Shown in pieces: positions 6,801 through 14,841 of a stretch of 21,527 nt of DNA (its first letter is position 1; each line of letters opens with the position of its first letter). The notes beneath the pieces were generated by a model. That model worked only from the letters and a program-made list of their open reading frames with translations, searched no databases and had not been told where the DNA came from. Position numbers and translations under genes: made by a program. The DNA comes from a virus: positions 1 through 21,527 of the IMG/VR virus record IMGVR_UViG_3300032677_000189; one strand, 5' to 3'.

Positions 6801-6833
6801 AGCAGTATTATTAGCTGAATTGCAGTCAAATAA

Positions 6834-7337
6834 CTATATTGTCTGTCCTAGTTTGTTTAATCTGGCCCGTTCAAGCGCATGCAGATCGGACAGTGTTCCT
6901 TGTTTTACAAAAAAGCTGCTGGCCGTAAGACGATTTTTAATATCATGGCTTATTTGCAAAAAGTTGTTGCTGACAAATATCCTACCATCTTTTAGCATTG
7001 CCCAGTGCCATCCTGTTTTGGCTTCAAGCAATGTTGATCCAACCGGGATCCAGATATCTTCGTGTGCGATTGCATAGATCTCGCAATCAGCATCAAATCC
7101 GCCGGGCGTAGGTATGCTTGAGTTGACCATTTTCTCGGCTATTTTCTCAGCTATTGTTGATTTTTTCTGGTCCAGCCCAAATTGATTGATAAGAAGAAGA
7201 CCTCTAATGACATCTGGTTTTTCGTTTAGTGCCAGTATCTCTTCTTCTGACATTGAGGCTGATTTTGCAACAAGCTCTTTTATCCTGGGTTTTTTGCTGG
7301 CCAATAGAAGTGTATCTGGCCCATACATGCTTCTCAT
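6834..7337 (-). CDS. Hypothetical phage protein, 167 residues
   Basis: Not recognised. The N-terminal ~85 residues are helical and charged (KKPRIKELVAKSASMSEEEILALNEKP). The rest looks like an alpha/beta domain (DIWIPVGSTLLEAKTGWHWAMLKDGRIFVSN). It has no signal peptide or membrane helix. The ATG is 10 bases after the stop of the upstream virion-like gene, with GGTGA overlapping that stop, so it is probably translated from the same mRNA. An alternative start is the in-frame ATG three codons later. Confidence 0.7.
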   Translation of the reverse strand: MRSMYGPDTLLLASKKPRIKELVAKSASMSEEEILALNEKPDVIRGLLLINQFGLDQKKSTIAEKIAEKMVNSSIPTPGGFDADCEIYAIAHEDIWIPVGSTLLEAKTGWHWAMLKDGRIFVSNNFLQISHDIKNRLTASSFFVKQGTLSDLHALERARLNKLGQTI

Positions 7338-7347
7338 GACAACAAAG

Positions 7348-8031
7348 TCACCATTGTATGACCCAGGTAAAGGTATTGCCAGTAGCGGTGTTGACTATGC
7401 GATTAACAATATAACCCATTGATGCAAAATAGTTAATTACTGCATTCATCTGGTTATTGTATGGTGGGGATAGCAGAGGGTTGCTCATGTTGGTACTTTG
7501 CCATGCGCCATAGTAATCCTGGCTAGGATAGTACGCATAAACATAAAATGTTCCTGTCCCAGCTGTGGTTAGGGTGATCGGAATTGGACGAGGTTGGACG
7601 GCGTTGGCATAGCTTGACGCCAACATGATTGTGTTTACGTCCACATAGATCACGTAGTAATATGTGGCCTGGGCAAGAGGCGATGGTAATGTACCTGTGC
7701 TGCTCACGGTTACTATATCGCCCGTGTTAAATGGATGATTTGTAATAGTAAGCATGTTGCCAGTTACGGTCCATGCGAGAGGAGTAAACGGGGTGCTGTA
7801 TGTCATCAAGGTTCCGTTTGATACCTGTGTTTGATATACACCCTGGCCGACCGCAGCAAACACTGCCTGTTGCAAGGCGCTGGTTTCCCTATTAATGGCT
7901 TCCTCTGCAGGCAATGAACTTCTTGCATCAACTGCATTATAAAATACCGGGCTCGGCGCCGGAGATGGATTATACGCATAATTGTAATAGAAGCTGTTCC
8001 AGTAATTTGCGTTGTTGAGAGAGCAAGACAT
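7348..8031 (-). CDS. Probable virion/tail structural protein with beta-sandwich module
   Basis: A 227-residue protein. The N-terminal ~80 residues are Tyr/Asn/Pro-rich. Residues ~95-165 (NHPFNTGDIVTVSSTGTLPS .. TYYYVIYVDVNTIMLASSY .. GTGTFYVYAY) match a beta-rich module frequent in phage tail and fibre proteins. The C-terminal NAVINYFASMGYIVNRIVN..FTWVIQW resembles a conserved ending in structural proteins of T4-like aquatic phages. AGGA lies 8 bases before the ATG. It lies between an acidic/basic-tailed gene and a hypothetical gene in the late cluster. The exact virion location is unknown. Confidence 0.75.
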   Translation of the reverse strand: MSCSLNNANYWNSFYYNYAYNPSPAPSPVFYNAVDARSSLPAEEAINRETSALQQAVFAAVGQGVYQTQVSNGTLMTYSTPFTPLAWTVTGNMLTITNHPFNTGDIVTVSSTGTLPSPLAQATYYYVIYVDVNTIMLASSYANAVQPRPIPITLTTAGTGTFYVYAYYPSQDYYGAWQSTNMSNPLLSPPYNNQMNAVINYFASMGYIVNRIVNTATGNTFTWVIQW

Positions 8032-8054
8032 TTGTTACGTCCTATAGTAGTGTT

Positions 8055-8432
8055 TCAATTGGTTGTGTATTCAGACAGCTCACCAGACTTTACCGTTTTT
8101 TCAGCCTCTTTTTCCGCGGTCTTATCTATCTTGTCTTTTTCTTTTTCCTTCTCTTTGTTGCTCATGGAATCCGGAACATTGGTTTTGATTTTTATATGTT
8201 CCGGTCCACTTCGTTCAACCACATCCGTAAAAGGAGGTTTGGACAAAACCGTCATAAGATCGTCGGTATCGACGTCATGATCCAATCCGCGCATGTATGC
8301 TACAGCACCGTTGGGCCCACTCATTGGTGCCCAGGGGCGATTTTTGTTGCGGTACATGATGATGAAATCCATGAGATCATTGTTAATCTCTTGCACAACC
8401 TCACTTTCGCAAATCAGTTCTCGAATCAACAC
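8055..8432 (-). CDS. Hypothetical phage protein with charged Lys/Glu-rich tail, 125 residues
   Basis: Residues ~1-75 look like a small helical or winged-helix domain (VVQEINNDLMDFIIMYRNKN .. TDDLMTVLSKPPFTDVVE). Residues ~88-115 are almost only Lys, Glu and Asp, a likely coiled coil or flexible tail. The start is GTG, with AAGG 7 bases upstream, placed 2 bases after the stop of the 1125-residue gene, so translational coupling is likely. The layout resembles small conserved proteins next to structural genes in T4-like cyanophages. No function can be assigned. Confidence 0.7.
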   Translation of the reverse strand: MLIRELICESEVVQEINNDLMDFIIMYRNKNRPWAPMSGPNGAVAYMRGLDHDVDTDDLMTVLSKPPFTDVVERSGPEHIKIKTNVPDSMSNKEKEKEKDKIDKTAEKEAEKTVKSGELSEYTTN

Positions 8433-8434
8433 AG

Positions 8435-11400
8435 TTATGCCTTTATCTTTTTATTGATTGCAGCCTCAAACGTTTCTGGCTCAATCATCCTTGGATTGGA
8501 AATCTTGCTGCCGTTCAGATCCAACCAATACCTGCGGGTTTCGGCATTTTCAAACATTTTCTTGGCCTTGCGACCGCTTTTTGTTTCGTATATCACACCA
8601 AACGGAGTTTCGTTTTTTACCTTTGTGAGTTCCTTAGCTTTGTTTAGCAGCTCAATGCTTTGCAGCATGCCAATCACACCTTCCTGCATGATTTGACGCA
8701 CCACGCTTTTTTGCTCAGCAATCTTGCGCTTTGCGGAGATCATGCTTTGGCGGATTGATTCGCCTTCAAGGCCATACCCTACATTTAGAGGATCTGTTGC
8801 TTTACCTTCTGCCAGCTGACGCTTAAAAGCAGCTTTGTGGGCGGACATTTCTTCGGAATAATTCTCAAACATGCGATTGGCTTCTGCCAGTGCTGCAACT
8901 GCTTGATCATATCCTTCTTTCTTTGGTCCAAATTGCTTCCATGCTGTGGCATAAAGAATGGATTCCCAATTCTTACCATAGCGCTTTTTGAACGCCTCCT
9001 TGTTGCCAGTGATGAAATCCTCGGCTTTTTTACCTGGGGGAGCGACCTCGTCCACTGTTGTTTCGGTCTTTTGCCCCCTACGAATATACGCAGGAACTTC
9101 CAGTTCACGTTCTTTGCGTAACATATCTGGAGTTACTTTGGTAACCCGTATCTCGCCTTTCTTCAGTGGAACTTCGTGTTGTGCCTTGAGTTCGCTTGGA
9201 GTAGGCGGGGAAAGGCGTGTTACAACCGGTTTCGGCTTTCTCGAAAAAATACCCTCAACAACGGGGTGGTCGCTGTTTATCTTCGTGATTTTATCCCACT
9301 GTTTGTCGGCATCACTTGGCTTGGCTTTTTGATTGGCCATGTTCTTCTTGTAGCCGGGCCAGTTTTCATTTACTTCAACGTCTTCCCTAAAACTAGGAGC
9401 ATCCGCTTTGGCCGATCCAGTCCTACCAATATGTCCACCTCGCATGGCGCGTCGATACCGTTCGCTACCCTTGGCATCTTTGCCAGGTCCTTGGGTAATT
9501 TTGCCGCCTTTGGCTAGGAATTCCTTCTTTGCCTTTTCAACTTCAGCTGCATGTGGGTCATATTTTTCAGACATCATCATTGCACCGCATTCATTGCAGC
9601 ACATTTTTCCGTTGGTGTCTTCCATGTATGTGCCTACACCGCATTCATTGCAGGTCATGGCACCTTCTTTTATTTTTCCCCATTTGTTTTTCTGTTTAGC
9701 CCTGATGGCAAAGTCAATTTGCTTGACTGTTTTTTGTTCAGCTGCGGTACGTGTGGCCTTTTTCATTAGCTTGGACTTTTTAGCTTTAAGCTCTGCTAAT
9801 GTGTAACCATCCCACTTGCCCTTGTCTTTTTCTGCGGTATGCATTTTGGCATTCCATGACTCCGCAACCGGTTTCTTGGCCCGGCCTAGCGCTGCTTCTG
9901 GATTTTCTTCCGGTTCTTCAGACTCTTCGCCGCCTAGTGCTGCCATGTCGGCGCTTATGTCAGTGTTGTCCGGCGGGGCTTCCGTGTCGCCTGCCTGTTC
10001 GATGTCGGTCTGCTCGGATGGTACGCCACCTGACTGCAATGTTGTCGTTGCAGCATCTATTGTTTCTTTGGTCTCTGTGGTAACATTAAGTAGGTTATCC
10101 AGTGCTGCCTTGACCGTGTCGTTGAAACCTGCTGCCGCGTCTGGACCAAATTGGCTACGCATGCTGTCAACCAACGGCATTAGCTCATTAACACCCAGCT
10201 TTGCCACATCCTCAGCCATGTCCTGGACCTTGCCCGATATTGCTTTTGCATTGATGATCAGCGTAGCCTTGGCAAGTTCTTCGCTATTGGGGTCGACATC
10301 CTCATACAGATGTGATTCGGCAATTGAATTCCTTTTTGCTCGGCGCGCTTCATCGAAATGATCATCCAACGCATGATGTTCAAATTGCACATAGTCCATG
10401 TAGTGCTTGCTGCTGCTTATGCATTCGCTGGCGGTTGTTAGTTTCATTGCTACCCAGCCTTCAAGTTTGTCACCTGGCTTGATTAGGTTAAAAAGCTTGG
10501 TACTGTATTCCATGATCAGCATTAGGTTTTCACGGGCAATGCTACCGCTTGTTTCGCCTAATTCGACATCGCCTTCTATATCTTCCGGCAATTCAGCCGG
10601 CTCAAAGGTCTTGTAATAGTCGAGATAGTGATATACCTTGTCAAGCATGTTGGCAGCCTTGGTTAGGCACGCAGCTATCCAGGGTTGTATTTCTTCCTGT
10701 GGATCAACCTGCTTGAGCATGCTCATGGCATATTTTGCGTTGCGATAAAGCTCGCTGCGGGCCATGCTTGCCTGGTATTCATAATGATGAGCTTGACCAA
10801 ACGTTGCGTTACCAGGCATTTTAGGAGCACCTATCATCTGCGGATTTAAAGTATCGCTTTCGCGTAGATTTTCATGCACATTGTCCATTCCAGGATTGGC
10901 ATGGCTGCTTGGCTTTGCGGCCACTACGGAAACCGCCTCGTCAGTGTCTACTTTTGGCAATGATGCGATGTGGGACATGCGTGCATCCAGCAGGTCCTTA
11001 CCAAATTTTTCTATGCCGGCATTGATCATATTGCCGACATTTATCGGGCGAGGTAAGGATTTTATCCACGACATGATTGCCTTTTCATGTGTATCTAGAT
11101 CTGATGCGAATGATGTTCCGCGCGCGGCTAACTTATCGGCGATGCCCGACAGGGCGTTGGAAAAGGCAGTAGACTGCTGCGTTGACTGCGGCACTTTGGC
11201 TGCGATATCGCTCAGCTGTGTCGAAATCGTGGGCTTGGAATTCGTATCTTCATCCAAATTGTTGCGATATGCCGCTTCTTCTTTGGGGGTTGCCGGTACG
11301 ACCTTTACGTCATAAAATGCTCTTGTGCGATTACTGTTAAGAAATCGATCTTTAACGTCTTCTGGATTGGTTCCGTAACGATATTCTTCGTCGTGCCATT

Positions 11401-11812
11401 CGCGGTCGGGTGCATCCGAGCGGCTTTTCTGCGTCACCCAGTAGGTGATTTTGTACAATTTTCTATCCATAGGATCTTCCATGATTGATTCGTGCATCTT
11501 TGTCGACTTGCGGCGGCGCTTTGGACCTATTTCGGTCAGCATTATTTTCATTGCCTCAAGGATCAACATTGCTTTGGTGTAGCCTGGGTTAAGCTGATAG
11601 CTGTTAAAACTGCTTTCAGCAATTATCCTGTTTCTGGTTAATTCCCAAGCAGACTGGCATTCCTTGATGGCAAATTCTGCTGTTGGACTGTCTAGATCTA
11701 TGTTAATCGTAACACCGTGAACATCGTTCAATGTTGCAAGTATTTGTTGCAATCTTACTTGCGATGTTGATTCGAACTGGTTTAGATACATGTGACTAGA
11801 TCTCCTGGCCAT
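8435..11812 (-). CDS. Giant modular phage protein with zinc ribbon, probable virion-associated
   Basis: 1125 residues, the largest gene in the window. Modules in order: an N-terminal helical region; a YKITYWVTQKSRSDAPDREW segment (~115-175); two divergent copies of a helical module ending HYLDY / HYMDY (~350-399 and ~424-478); acidic low-complexity (~600-650); a basic RTAAEQKTVKQIDFAIRAK segment (~680-710); a four-cysteine zinc ribbon with two CNECG knuckles (~717-741); a GGKITQGPGKDAKG segment; and a C-terminal domain with GVIYETKSGRKAKKMFE. Several modules recur in varying combinations in T4-like cyanophage proteins. Two starts are credible: this ATG (GGAAGG upstream) or the ATG at 11791 with AGGAGA. 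A late box lies 21 bases upstream. The function is unknown; a late structural or internal protein is inferred. Confidence 0.8.
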   Translation of the reverse strand: MARRSSHMYLNQFESTSQVRLQQILATLNDVHGVTINIDLDSPTAEFAIKECQSAWELTRNRIIAESSFNSYQLNPGYTKAMLILEAMKIMLTEIGPKRRRKSTKMHESIMEDPMDRKLYKITYWVTQKSRSDAPDREWHDEEYRYGTNPEDVKDRFLNSNRTRAFYDVKVVPATPKEEAAYRNNLDEDTNSKPTISTQLSDIAAKVPQSTQQSTAFSNALSGIADKLAARGTSFASDLDTHEKAIMSWIKSLPRPINVGNMINAGIEKFGKDLLDARMSHIASLPKVDTDEAVSVVAAKPSSHANPGMDNVHENLRESDTLNPQMIGAPKMPGNATFGQAHHYEYQASMARSELYRNAKYAMSMLKQVDPQEEIQPWIAACLTKAANMLDKVYHYLDYYKTFEPAELPEDIEGDVELGETSGSIARENLMLIMEYSTKLFNLIKPGDKLEGWVAMKLTTASECISSSKHYMDYVQFEHHALDDHFDEARRAKRNSIAESHLYEDVDPNSEELAKATLIINAKAISGKVQDMAEDVAKLGVNELMPLVDSMRSQFGPDAAAGFNDTVKAALDNLLNVTTETKETIDAATTTLQSGGVPSEQTDIEQAGDTEAPPDNTDISADMAALGGEESEEPEENPEAALGRAKKPVAESWNAKMHTAEKDKGKWDGYTLAELKAKKSKLMKKATRTAAEQKTVKQIDFAIRAKQKNKWGKIKEGAMTCNECGVGTYMEDTNGKMCCNECGAMMMSEKYDPHAAEVEKAKKEFLAKGGKITQGPGKDAKGSERYRRAMRGGHIGRTGSAKADAPSFREDVEVNENWPGYKKNMANQKAKPSDADKQWDKITKINSDHPVVEGIFSRKPKPVVTRLSPPTPSELKAQHEVPLKKGEIRVTKVTPDMLRKERELEVPAYIRRGQKTETTVDEVAPPGKKAEDFITGNKEAFKKRYGKNWESILYATAWKQFGPKKEGYDQAVAALAEANRMFENYSEEMSAHKAAFKRQLAEGKATDPLNVGYGLEGESIRQSMISAKRKIAEQKSVVRQIMQEGVIGMLQSIELLNKAKELTKVKNETPFGVIYETKSGRKAKKMFENAETRRYWLDLNGSKISNPRMIEPETFEAAINKKIKA

Positions 11813-11833
11813 GCGGGCCTTCCGCTGTTTGGT

Positions 11834-11841
11834 TATTTATG
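11834..11841 (-). promoter_or_regulatory. Late promoter octamer CATAAATA
   Basis: An exact NATAAATA match on the minus strand, in the 48-base gap between the IscA-like gene and the 1125-residue gene, 21 bases before the latter's ATG. It probably drives the cluster from 11812 down to 6117. Confidence 0.6.
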
Positions 11842-11860
11842 TCAAACTGCCGGAGAGAAG

Positions 11861-12178
11861 CTATATTGAAAATGAAGTACCACAGCCACAGGTGCTTGTA
11901 GCGCCTGGAATATCCACGGTGAAATATGAACCGCCTAAATCGGTTTTATAGTCAATCGTGGACCCTTGTATGATGTCCATGCTCACCGCATCTATCAATA
12001 ATTTACCATTGACAAAATCATACACGGTGTCGTCATCGTCTTGAATGCCGGTTATATCCCAAGATTTTGAAAAACCTTGGCAGCCGCCACTGCGTATGGC
12101 CAAACGCACCATGGAACCTGTTTGTGCGCATAGACTGCTTATTTGCTTTTCAGCTGACTGTGTTATGATCAGCGACAT
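11861..12178 (-). CDS. A-type Fe-S cluster carrier (IscA/HesB-like)
   Basis: A 105-residue protein of normal family length. It has the three conserved cysteines, C33 in GGCQGF and C97, C99 in the C-terminal STCGCGTSFSI, as well as the DAVSMDIIQGSTIDY core and GSYFTV before the tail. Family members hold and hand over Fe-S clusters or iron to target proteins. IscA/HesB-like genes are known auxiliary genes in aquatic T4-like phages. The ATG overlaps the end of the upstream gene by 10 bases, and no strong SD is seen, so coupling is likely. It is the last gene of a late-promoter operon of probable structural or assembly genes, so it probably acts late, perhaps in a virion component or for a host enzyme. 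Confidence 0.93.
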   Translation of the reverse strand: MSLIITQSAEKQISSLCAQTGSMVRLAIRSGGCQGFSKSWDITGIQDDDDTVYDFVNGKLLIDAVSMDIIQGSTIDYKTDLGGSYFTVDIPGATSTCGCGTSFSI

Positions 12179-12831
12179 TCTTTGGCCAGTGTTTTAATCA
12201 ACCTTTTTGCATCCATGCATCTATCCATGCTAGCCTGCAATCTGCTTTCGTACAGGTCCTTTTTTACGGGATCACGTGTTGCTACTATGCGTTTTTTGAA
12301 TTGCACCGCATCGACTCGATGGCTGGTGTAAGCATCGTCGTGCTCAAATAGTTTACGAACGGCCGGGTCGTTGGCAAATCTACCGGAATTGAGATACCGT
12401 ACCACTGCCAGTGCGGTTTCATATAGGCTTATGTCGTCAGCTATCGTATCATTTGTAAGGCTGTTGTAGATGCTGTAAAACTGTTTGCCAGCGGTGCGTA
12501 GCGCGTCCTCTTTTACCAAGATTTGATATCGTCCTACCTTGACTCCGTTGTTTACGCGCTCGGTTACAAGTGCTTCGGCTACATTGCCGTGCACGACTGA
12601 CTCGGTAATCATGTCATCCACCACGTGATTGCTTAGGCTGTTTAACCGATTCAATACCGCTGCCATGGCGCTAACATCTGCCGAAGTTGCCTGACCAGGG
12701 CCTGCTAACTCAATTTCATGGGTAGATTCTGCCATGACCAAGCGGCCTGTTTTGGGCTCTGGATTTGATTTACCTTCCATGATATTGCGTAGGCGCTGCA
12801 TCGCATCTCTTTCTTCAGGTGTTACCGTCAT
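12169..12831 (-). CDS. Conserved phage hypothetical, 220 residues, possible processed head protein
   Basis: Function not recognised. It is mostly helical. The central and C-terminal part (VNNGVKVGRYQILVKEDALR .. YSIYNSLTNDTI .. YETALAVVRYLNSG .. VDAVQFKKRI) has the look of a conserved family in T4-like aquatic phages. The start MTVTPEERDAM is chosen because GGGAGAG lies just before it; the longer frame from an ATG 30 bases upstream overlaps the previous gene. Residues 17-20 read I-M-E-G, matching the (I/L)-x-E|(A/G) pattern cut by T4-type prohead proteases. That is only a hint. Confidence 0.75.
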   Translation of the reverse strand: MTVTPEERDAMQRLRNIMEGKSNPEPKTGRLVMAESTHEIELAGPGQATSADVSAMAAVLNRLNSLSNHVVDDMITESVVHGNVAEALVTERVNNGVKVGRYQILVKEDALRTAGKQFYSIYNSLTNDTIADDISLYETALAVVRYLNSGRFANDPAVRKLFEHDDAYTSHRVDAVQFKKRIVATRDPVKKDLYESRLQASMDRCMDAKRLIKTLAKECR

Positions 12832-12832
12832 T

Positions 12833-13069
12833 TCAGCTCTCCCATAGTTCTTCAAGATCATTTAATACAAAGCATAGATTACCTTCATAAACGAATCTGG
12901 TCAATAAACCTCGTTTCACCAAATTCCTGGCAAGCTCTTGTTCGCGGTCATCAAGCACAGCTTTTGGCAGAGGTCCATCATATCCCTTTACTCGCTCGAG
13001 TATGATGTTTTCTTCATTGCTAACTGGTTGTAAGAAACCGCCCTTTACCTCTATGAATTTCAAATCCAT
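12833..13069 (-). CDS. Small hypothetical protein, possible winged helix, 78 residues
   Basis: Residues ~35-78 (AVLDDREQELARNLVKRGLL .. RFVYEGNLCFVLND) have the pattern of a small winged-helix or FaeA-like fold: two helices and a beta hairpin. It has no other features. TGGAGAG stands immediately before the ATG. It ends one base before the start of the next gene, so the two are tightly linked. No function can be assigned. Confidence 0.75.
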   Translation of the reverse strand: MDLKFIEVKGGFLQPVSNEENIILERVKGYDGPLPKAVLDDREQELARNLVKRGLLTRFVYEGNLCFVLNDLEELWES

Positions 13070-13076
13070 CTCTCCA

Positions 13077-13760
13077 TTATTTTGCCTGGGTCATGCCTTT
13101 GGCAGCGGTTATCAATGCTGCACCTAATCCCACGGCCATGTTTACCTTGGTTTCCAGATCTGGTGTAATTTTTCCACGCAATTGTTCTACCTGGCTTTCA
13201 AGACCTGCCATGACCTCGCCTATGGTTGCAAGGCGTGCTGCATCTGGATTATTACGATATTCTCCGTTTAGGTTCGCTCTGAAAAGCTGTTCAAACATGT
13301 TTGTTGAGTCAGCTTCGGCAATTTGTTCATCCTCTAATACTGGCTCAGCTATTGTTGGCACGCTTATTCCTGCCAGTTGCATCATGCGATTTATTGGATT
13401 CAAAGGCTGCATTCCGCCCAGCACACCTTCATCTATTTTGGTAAGTCGAGATCCAAGAACCATTTTAGTACGACCTTCAAAAAGTATTACAATGGTTCCG
13501 TTTGGGCCTTGCGGGACAATAACTTCCACTTCTTGCGATTCATAAAACGCCACTTCGCCCTTTTCCCAAGTTATTTTTGGTTCTGTTGGAACTTCATTGA
13601 TGCGCAGTGGATGTTTTGCCTTGCGGCTCCAACGGTCGTTTTCTGTATTCCATAGTACCAAATCTTCGTTGGTTTGTTCAGCCACTATTTTCCTGGGTTT
13701 CATAACAACATCCTCCGGTGTTCCTTGCACTTGTGCAAGATAATCTTTGAAATTTTTCAT
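13077..13760 (-). CDS. Hypothetical phage protein, possible internal head or core protein, 227 residues
   Basis: Function not recognised. The N-terminus MKNFKDYLAQ resembles in pattern the capsid-targeting peptide of T4 internal proteins (MKTYQEFIAEA). Residues ~60-105 look like a small beta-barrel (VAFYESQEVEVIVPQGPNGT .. VILFEGRTKMVLGSRL). The C-terminal ~70 residues are helical. Two sites fit the T4 prohead-protease pattern: I-D-E|G at 109-112 and I-A-E|A at 147-150. The ATG overlaps the upstream gene's stop (ATGA). It is the second gene of the late operon that starts at 13915. Confidence 0.75.
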   Translation of the reverse strand: MKNFKDYLAQVQGTPEDVVMKPRKIVAEQTNEDLVLWNTENDRWSRKAKHPLRINEVPTEPKITWEKGEVAFYESQEVEVIVPQGPNGTIVILFEGRTKMVLGSRLTKIDEGVLGGMQPLNPINRMMQLAGISVPTIAEPVLEDEQIAEADSTNMFEQLFRANLNGEYRNNPDAARLATIGEVMAGLESQVEQLRGKITPDLETKVNMAVGLGAALITAAKGMTQAK

Positions 13761-13915
13761 GATCTGTCCTTGCTAATTGGAAACAATGGTTTATCGGACT
13801 GATCGTTATCTGTTGTTTGCGGAAGTTGCCGTGCAACATGCATGATTTTCCCATCCTTGCGTACAATGGTCATTTCAATCGGGCCTGCTGGGGTAAAAAT
13901 ATGATCTAATAACAT
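13757..13915 (-). CDS. Small phage protein, 52 residues, hypothetical
   Basis: Begins MLLDHIFTPAGPIEMTIVRK and ends PLFPISKDRS. Its TGA overlaps the ATG of the next gene (ATGA), which supports it as a real coupled gene. The N-terminal half may form a beta hairpin (IEMTIVRKDGKIMHVAR); the rest is polar. The start lies only 7 bases after a late-promoter octamer and has no SD, so its mRNA would be nearly leaderless, or an internal ATG (codon 15) is used. The function is unknown. Confidence 0.6.
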   Translation of the reverse strand: MLLDHIFTPAGPIEMTIVRKDGKIMHVARQLPQTTDNDQSDKPLFPISKDRS

Positions 13916-13922
13916 GATTGAA

Positions 13923-13930
13923 TATTTATT
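13923..13930 (-). promoter_or_regulatory. Late promoter octamer AATAAATA
   Basis: An exact NATAAATA match on the minus strand, just downstream of the terminator at 13944-13967 and just before the 52-residue gene. It probably drives the operon 13915-11861. Confidence 0.6.
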
Positions 13931-13943
13931 ACACAATCACAAA

Positions 13944-13967
13944 GAAAGGCGCATTGCTGCGCCTTTC
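13944..13967 (-). terminator. Rho-independent terminator of the 260-residue virion gene
   Basis: GAAAGGCGCA pairs perfectly with TGCGCCTTTC (10 bp) across a 4-base loop. On the minus strand the stem is followed by TTTGTG. It begins 29 bases after the stop codon at 13996 and precedes a new late promoter. The U-tract is short, so termination may be partial. Confidence 0.75.
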
Positions 13968-13995
13968 ATGTTTGTAATACGCTTTATGGGCGATA

Positions 13996-14778
13996 TTATG
14001 GAGTTGGTAGTGCGTTCTGGTTTGGAACGTTTGGTGAACCAGCATTGGCCAATGTTGCAACATATGCAACTGTGTTGAGGCTTGCACCAGGTGCAACTTC
14101 AAAATAGTTGGTGTTGACATTGACTGTCTGTCCGCTTAGGGAAGTAAGGGTACCGGCAGTTGTTGAACCATTAAGCACTTCGCTCTGCAGGTCAAAAACT
14201 GTTACGCCAGCTGATGTTGCACTGTTCAGTGCATCAAGGAACTGGTAGCCAGTTGTGTTGCTGTCCCAATTTGGGCTGTCAACGGTTGAACCACTCACAT
14301 ACCAGTAACCGGTACGCTCAGTGATAAACTTGATGTAATATACCGTCTGGCTGCTGGTGTAATCGCTACCAAAATCATTGCTGTAGCTGTAGTTTGTTGA
14401 AGCGTTCAGCTGTGTTGCAGTGAGGTTGATTGCATTTGGGTTTGAAGAGGTTGCATAGTTGCAGCTGATTGCAACTGGGTTAACATTCTGGGCAAAAAGC
14501 TGCTGTAGGATGTTAAGGTTGGTCTGCTTCACGTATGCATCCTGGTAAGCACCGGCCGAGTTGTATGTCTGGGCAGTACCTGTTCCGTCCACAACGGTGA
14601 CTGGCTGCCAAGTGCTGTAACCCTGCTGTGTGTATAGCAGGTTGATTGGGGTATCGACGTTGGTCTGGAAGCATGGCACCAATGTAGCAATGGTGAAAAA
14701 GTCCATGCTGCCTGTGAGGAAGTTACCCCCAAGTGCACCACCGTTAACGCGGTTGTAAGTGCCTGAATTATAGGCCAT
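13996..14778 (-). CDS. Probable abundant virion structural protein, 260 residues
   Basis: No family recognised. The composition is typical of virion surface proteins: rich in Asn, Thr, Ser, Ala, Tyr and Gln, with very few charged residues, and no signal peptide or membrane segment. It has a late promoter, TATAAATA, 43 bases upstream, a strong SD (AGGAGA 7 bases before the ATG) and its own terminator, which together suggest high expression late in infection. Segments such as GYSTWQPVTVVDGTGTAQTY and YIKFITERTGYWYV suggest mainly beta structure. It could be a head decoration, tail or fibre protein. Confidence 0.8.
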   Translation of the reverse strand: MAYNSGTYNRVNGGALGGNFLTGSMDFFTIATLVPCFQTNVDTPINLLYTQQGYSTWQPVTVVDGTGTAQTYNSAGAYQDAYVKQTNLNILQQLFAQNVNPVAISCNYATSSNPNAINLTATQLNASTNYSYSNDFGSDYTSSQTVYYIKFITERTGYWYVSGSTVDSPNWDSNTTGYQFLDALNSATSAGVTVFDLQSEVLNGSTTAGTLTSLSGQTVNVNTNYFEVAPGASLNTVAYVATLANAGSPNVPNQNALPTP

Positions 14779-14821
14779 TGTTTGTTCTCCTTGTTAAGTG
14801 CAAACTTTGTTTTGCAGAGTT

Positions 14822-14829
14822 ATTTATAT
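14822..14829 (-). promoter_or_regulatory. Late promoter octamer TATAAATA
   Basis: The minus strand reads TATAAATA, the exact T4 late-promoter consensus, in the 63-base gap between the 754-residue gene and the 260-residue virion gene. Confidence 0.75.
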
Positions 14830-14841
14830 CAATCTGTATTT

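Noticed and set aside
6801-6833. Promoter for the PD-(D/E)XK gene from TTGACT and TAATAC
   Set aside because: The spacer is only 13 bases, too short for sigma70. The gene is more simply read from the upstream late cluster.
9816-10361. Long plus-strand frame opposite the 1125-residue gene
   Set aside because: It is antisense to a gene with clear domains. Its product is Ser/Leu-rich with no recognisable motif, typical of a frame mirrored from coding sequence.
13093-13545. Plus-strand frame opposite the 227-residue gene, and similar ones at 16301-16810, 6517-7077 and 4058-4516 (minus)
   Set aside because: These are shadows of well-supported genes, with no SD or promoter and unnatural compositions.
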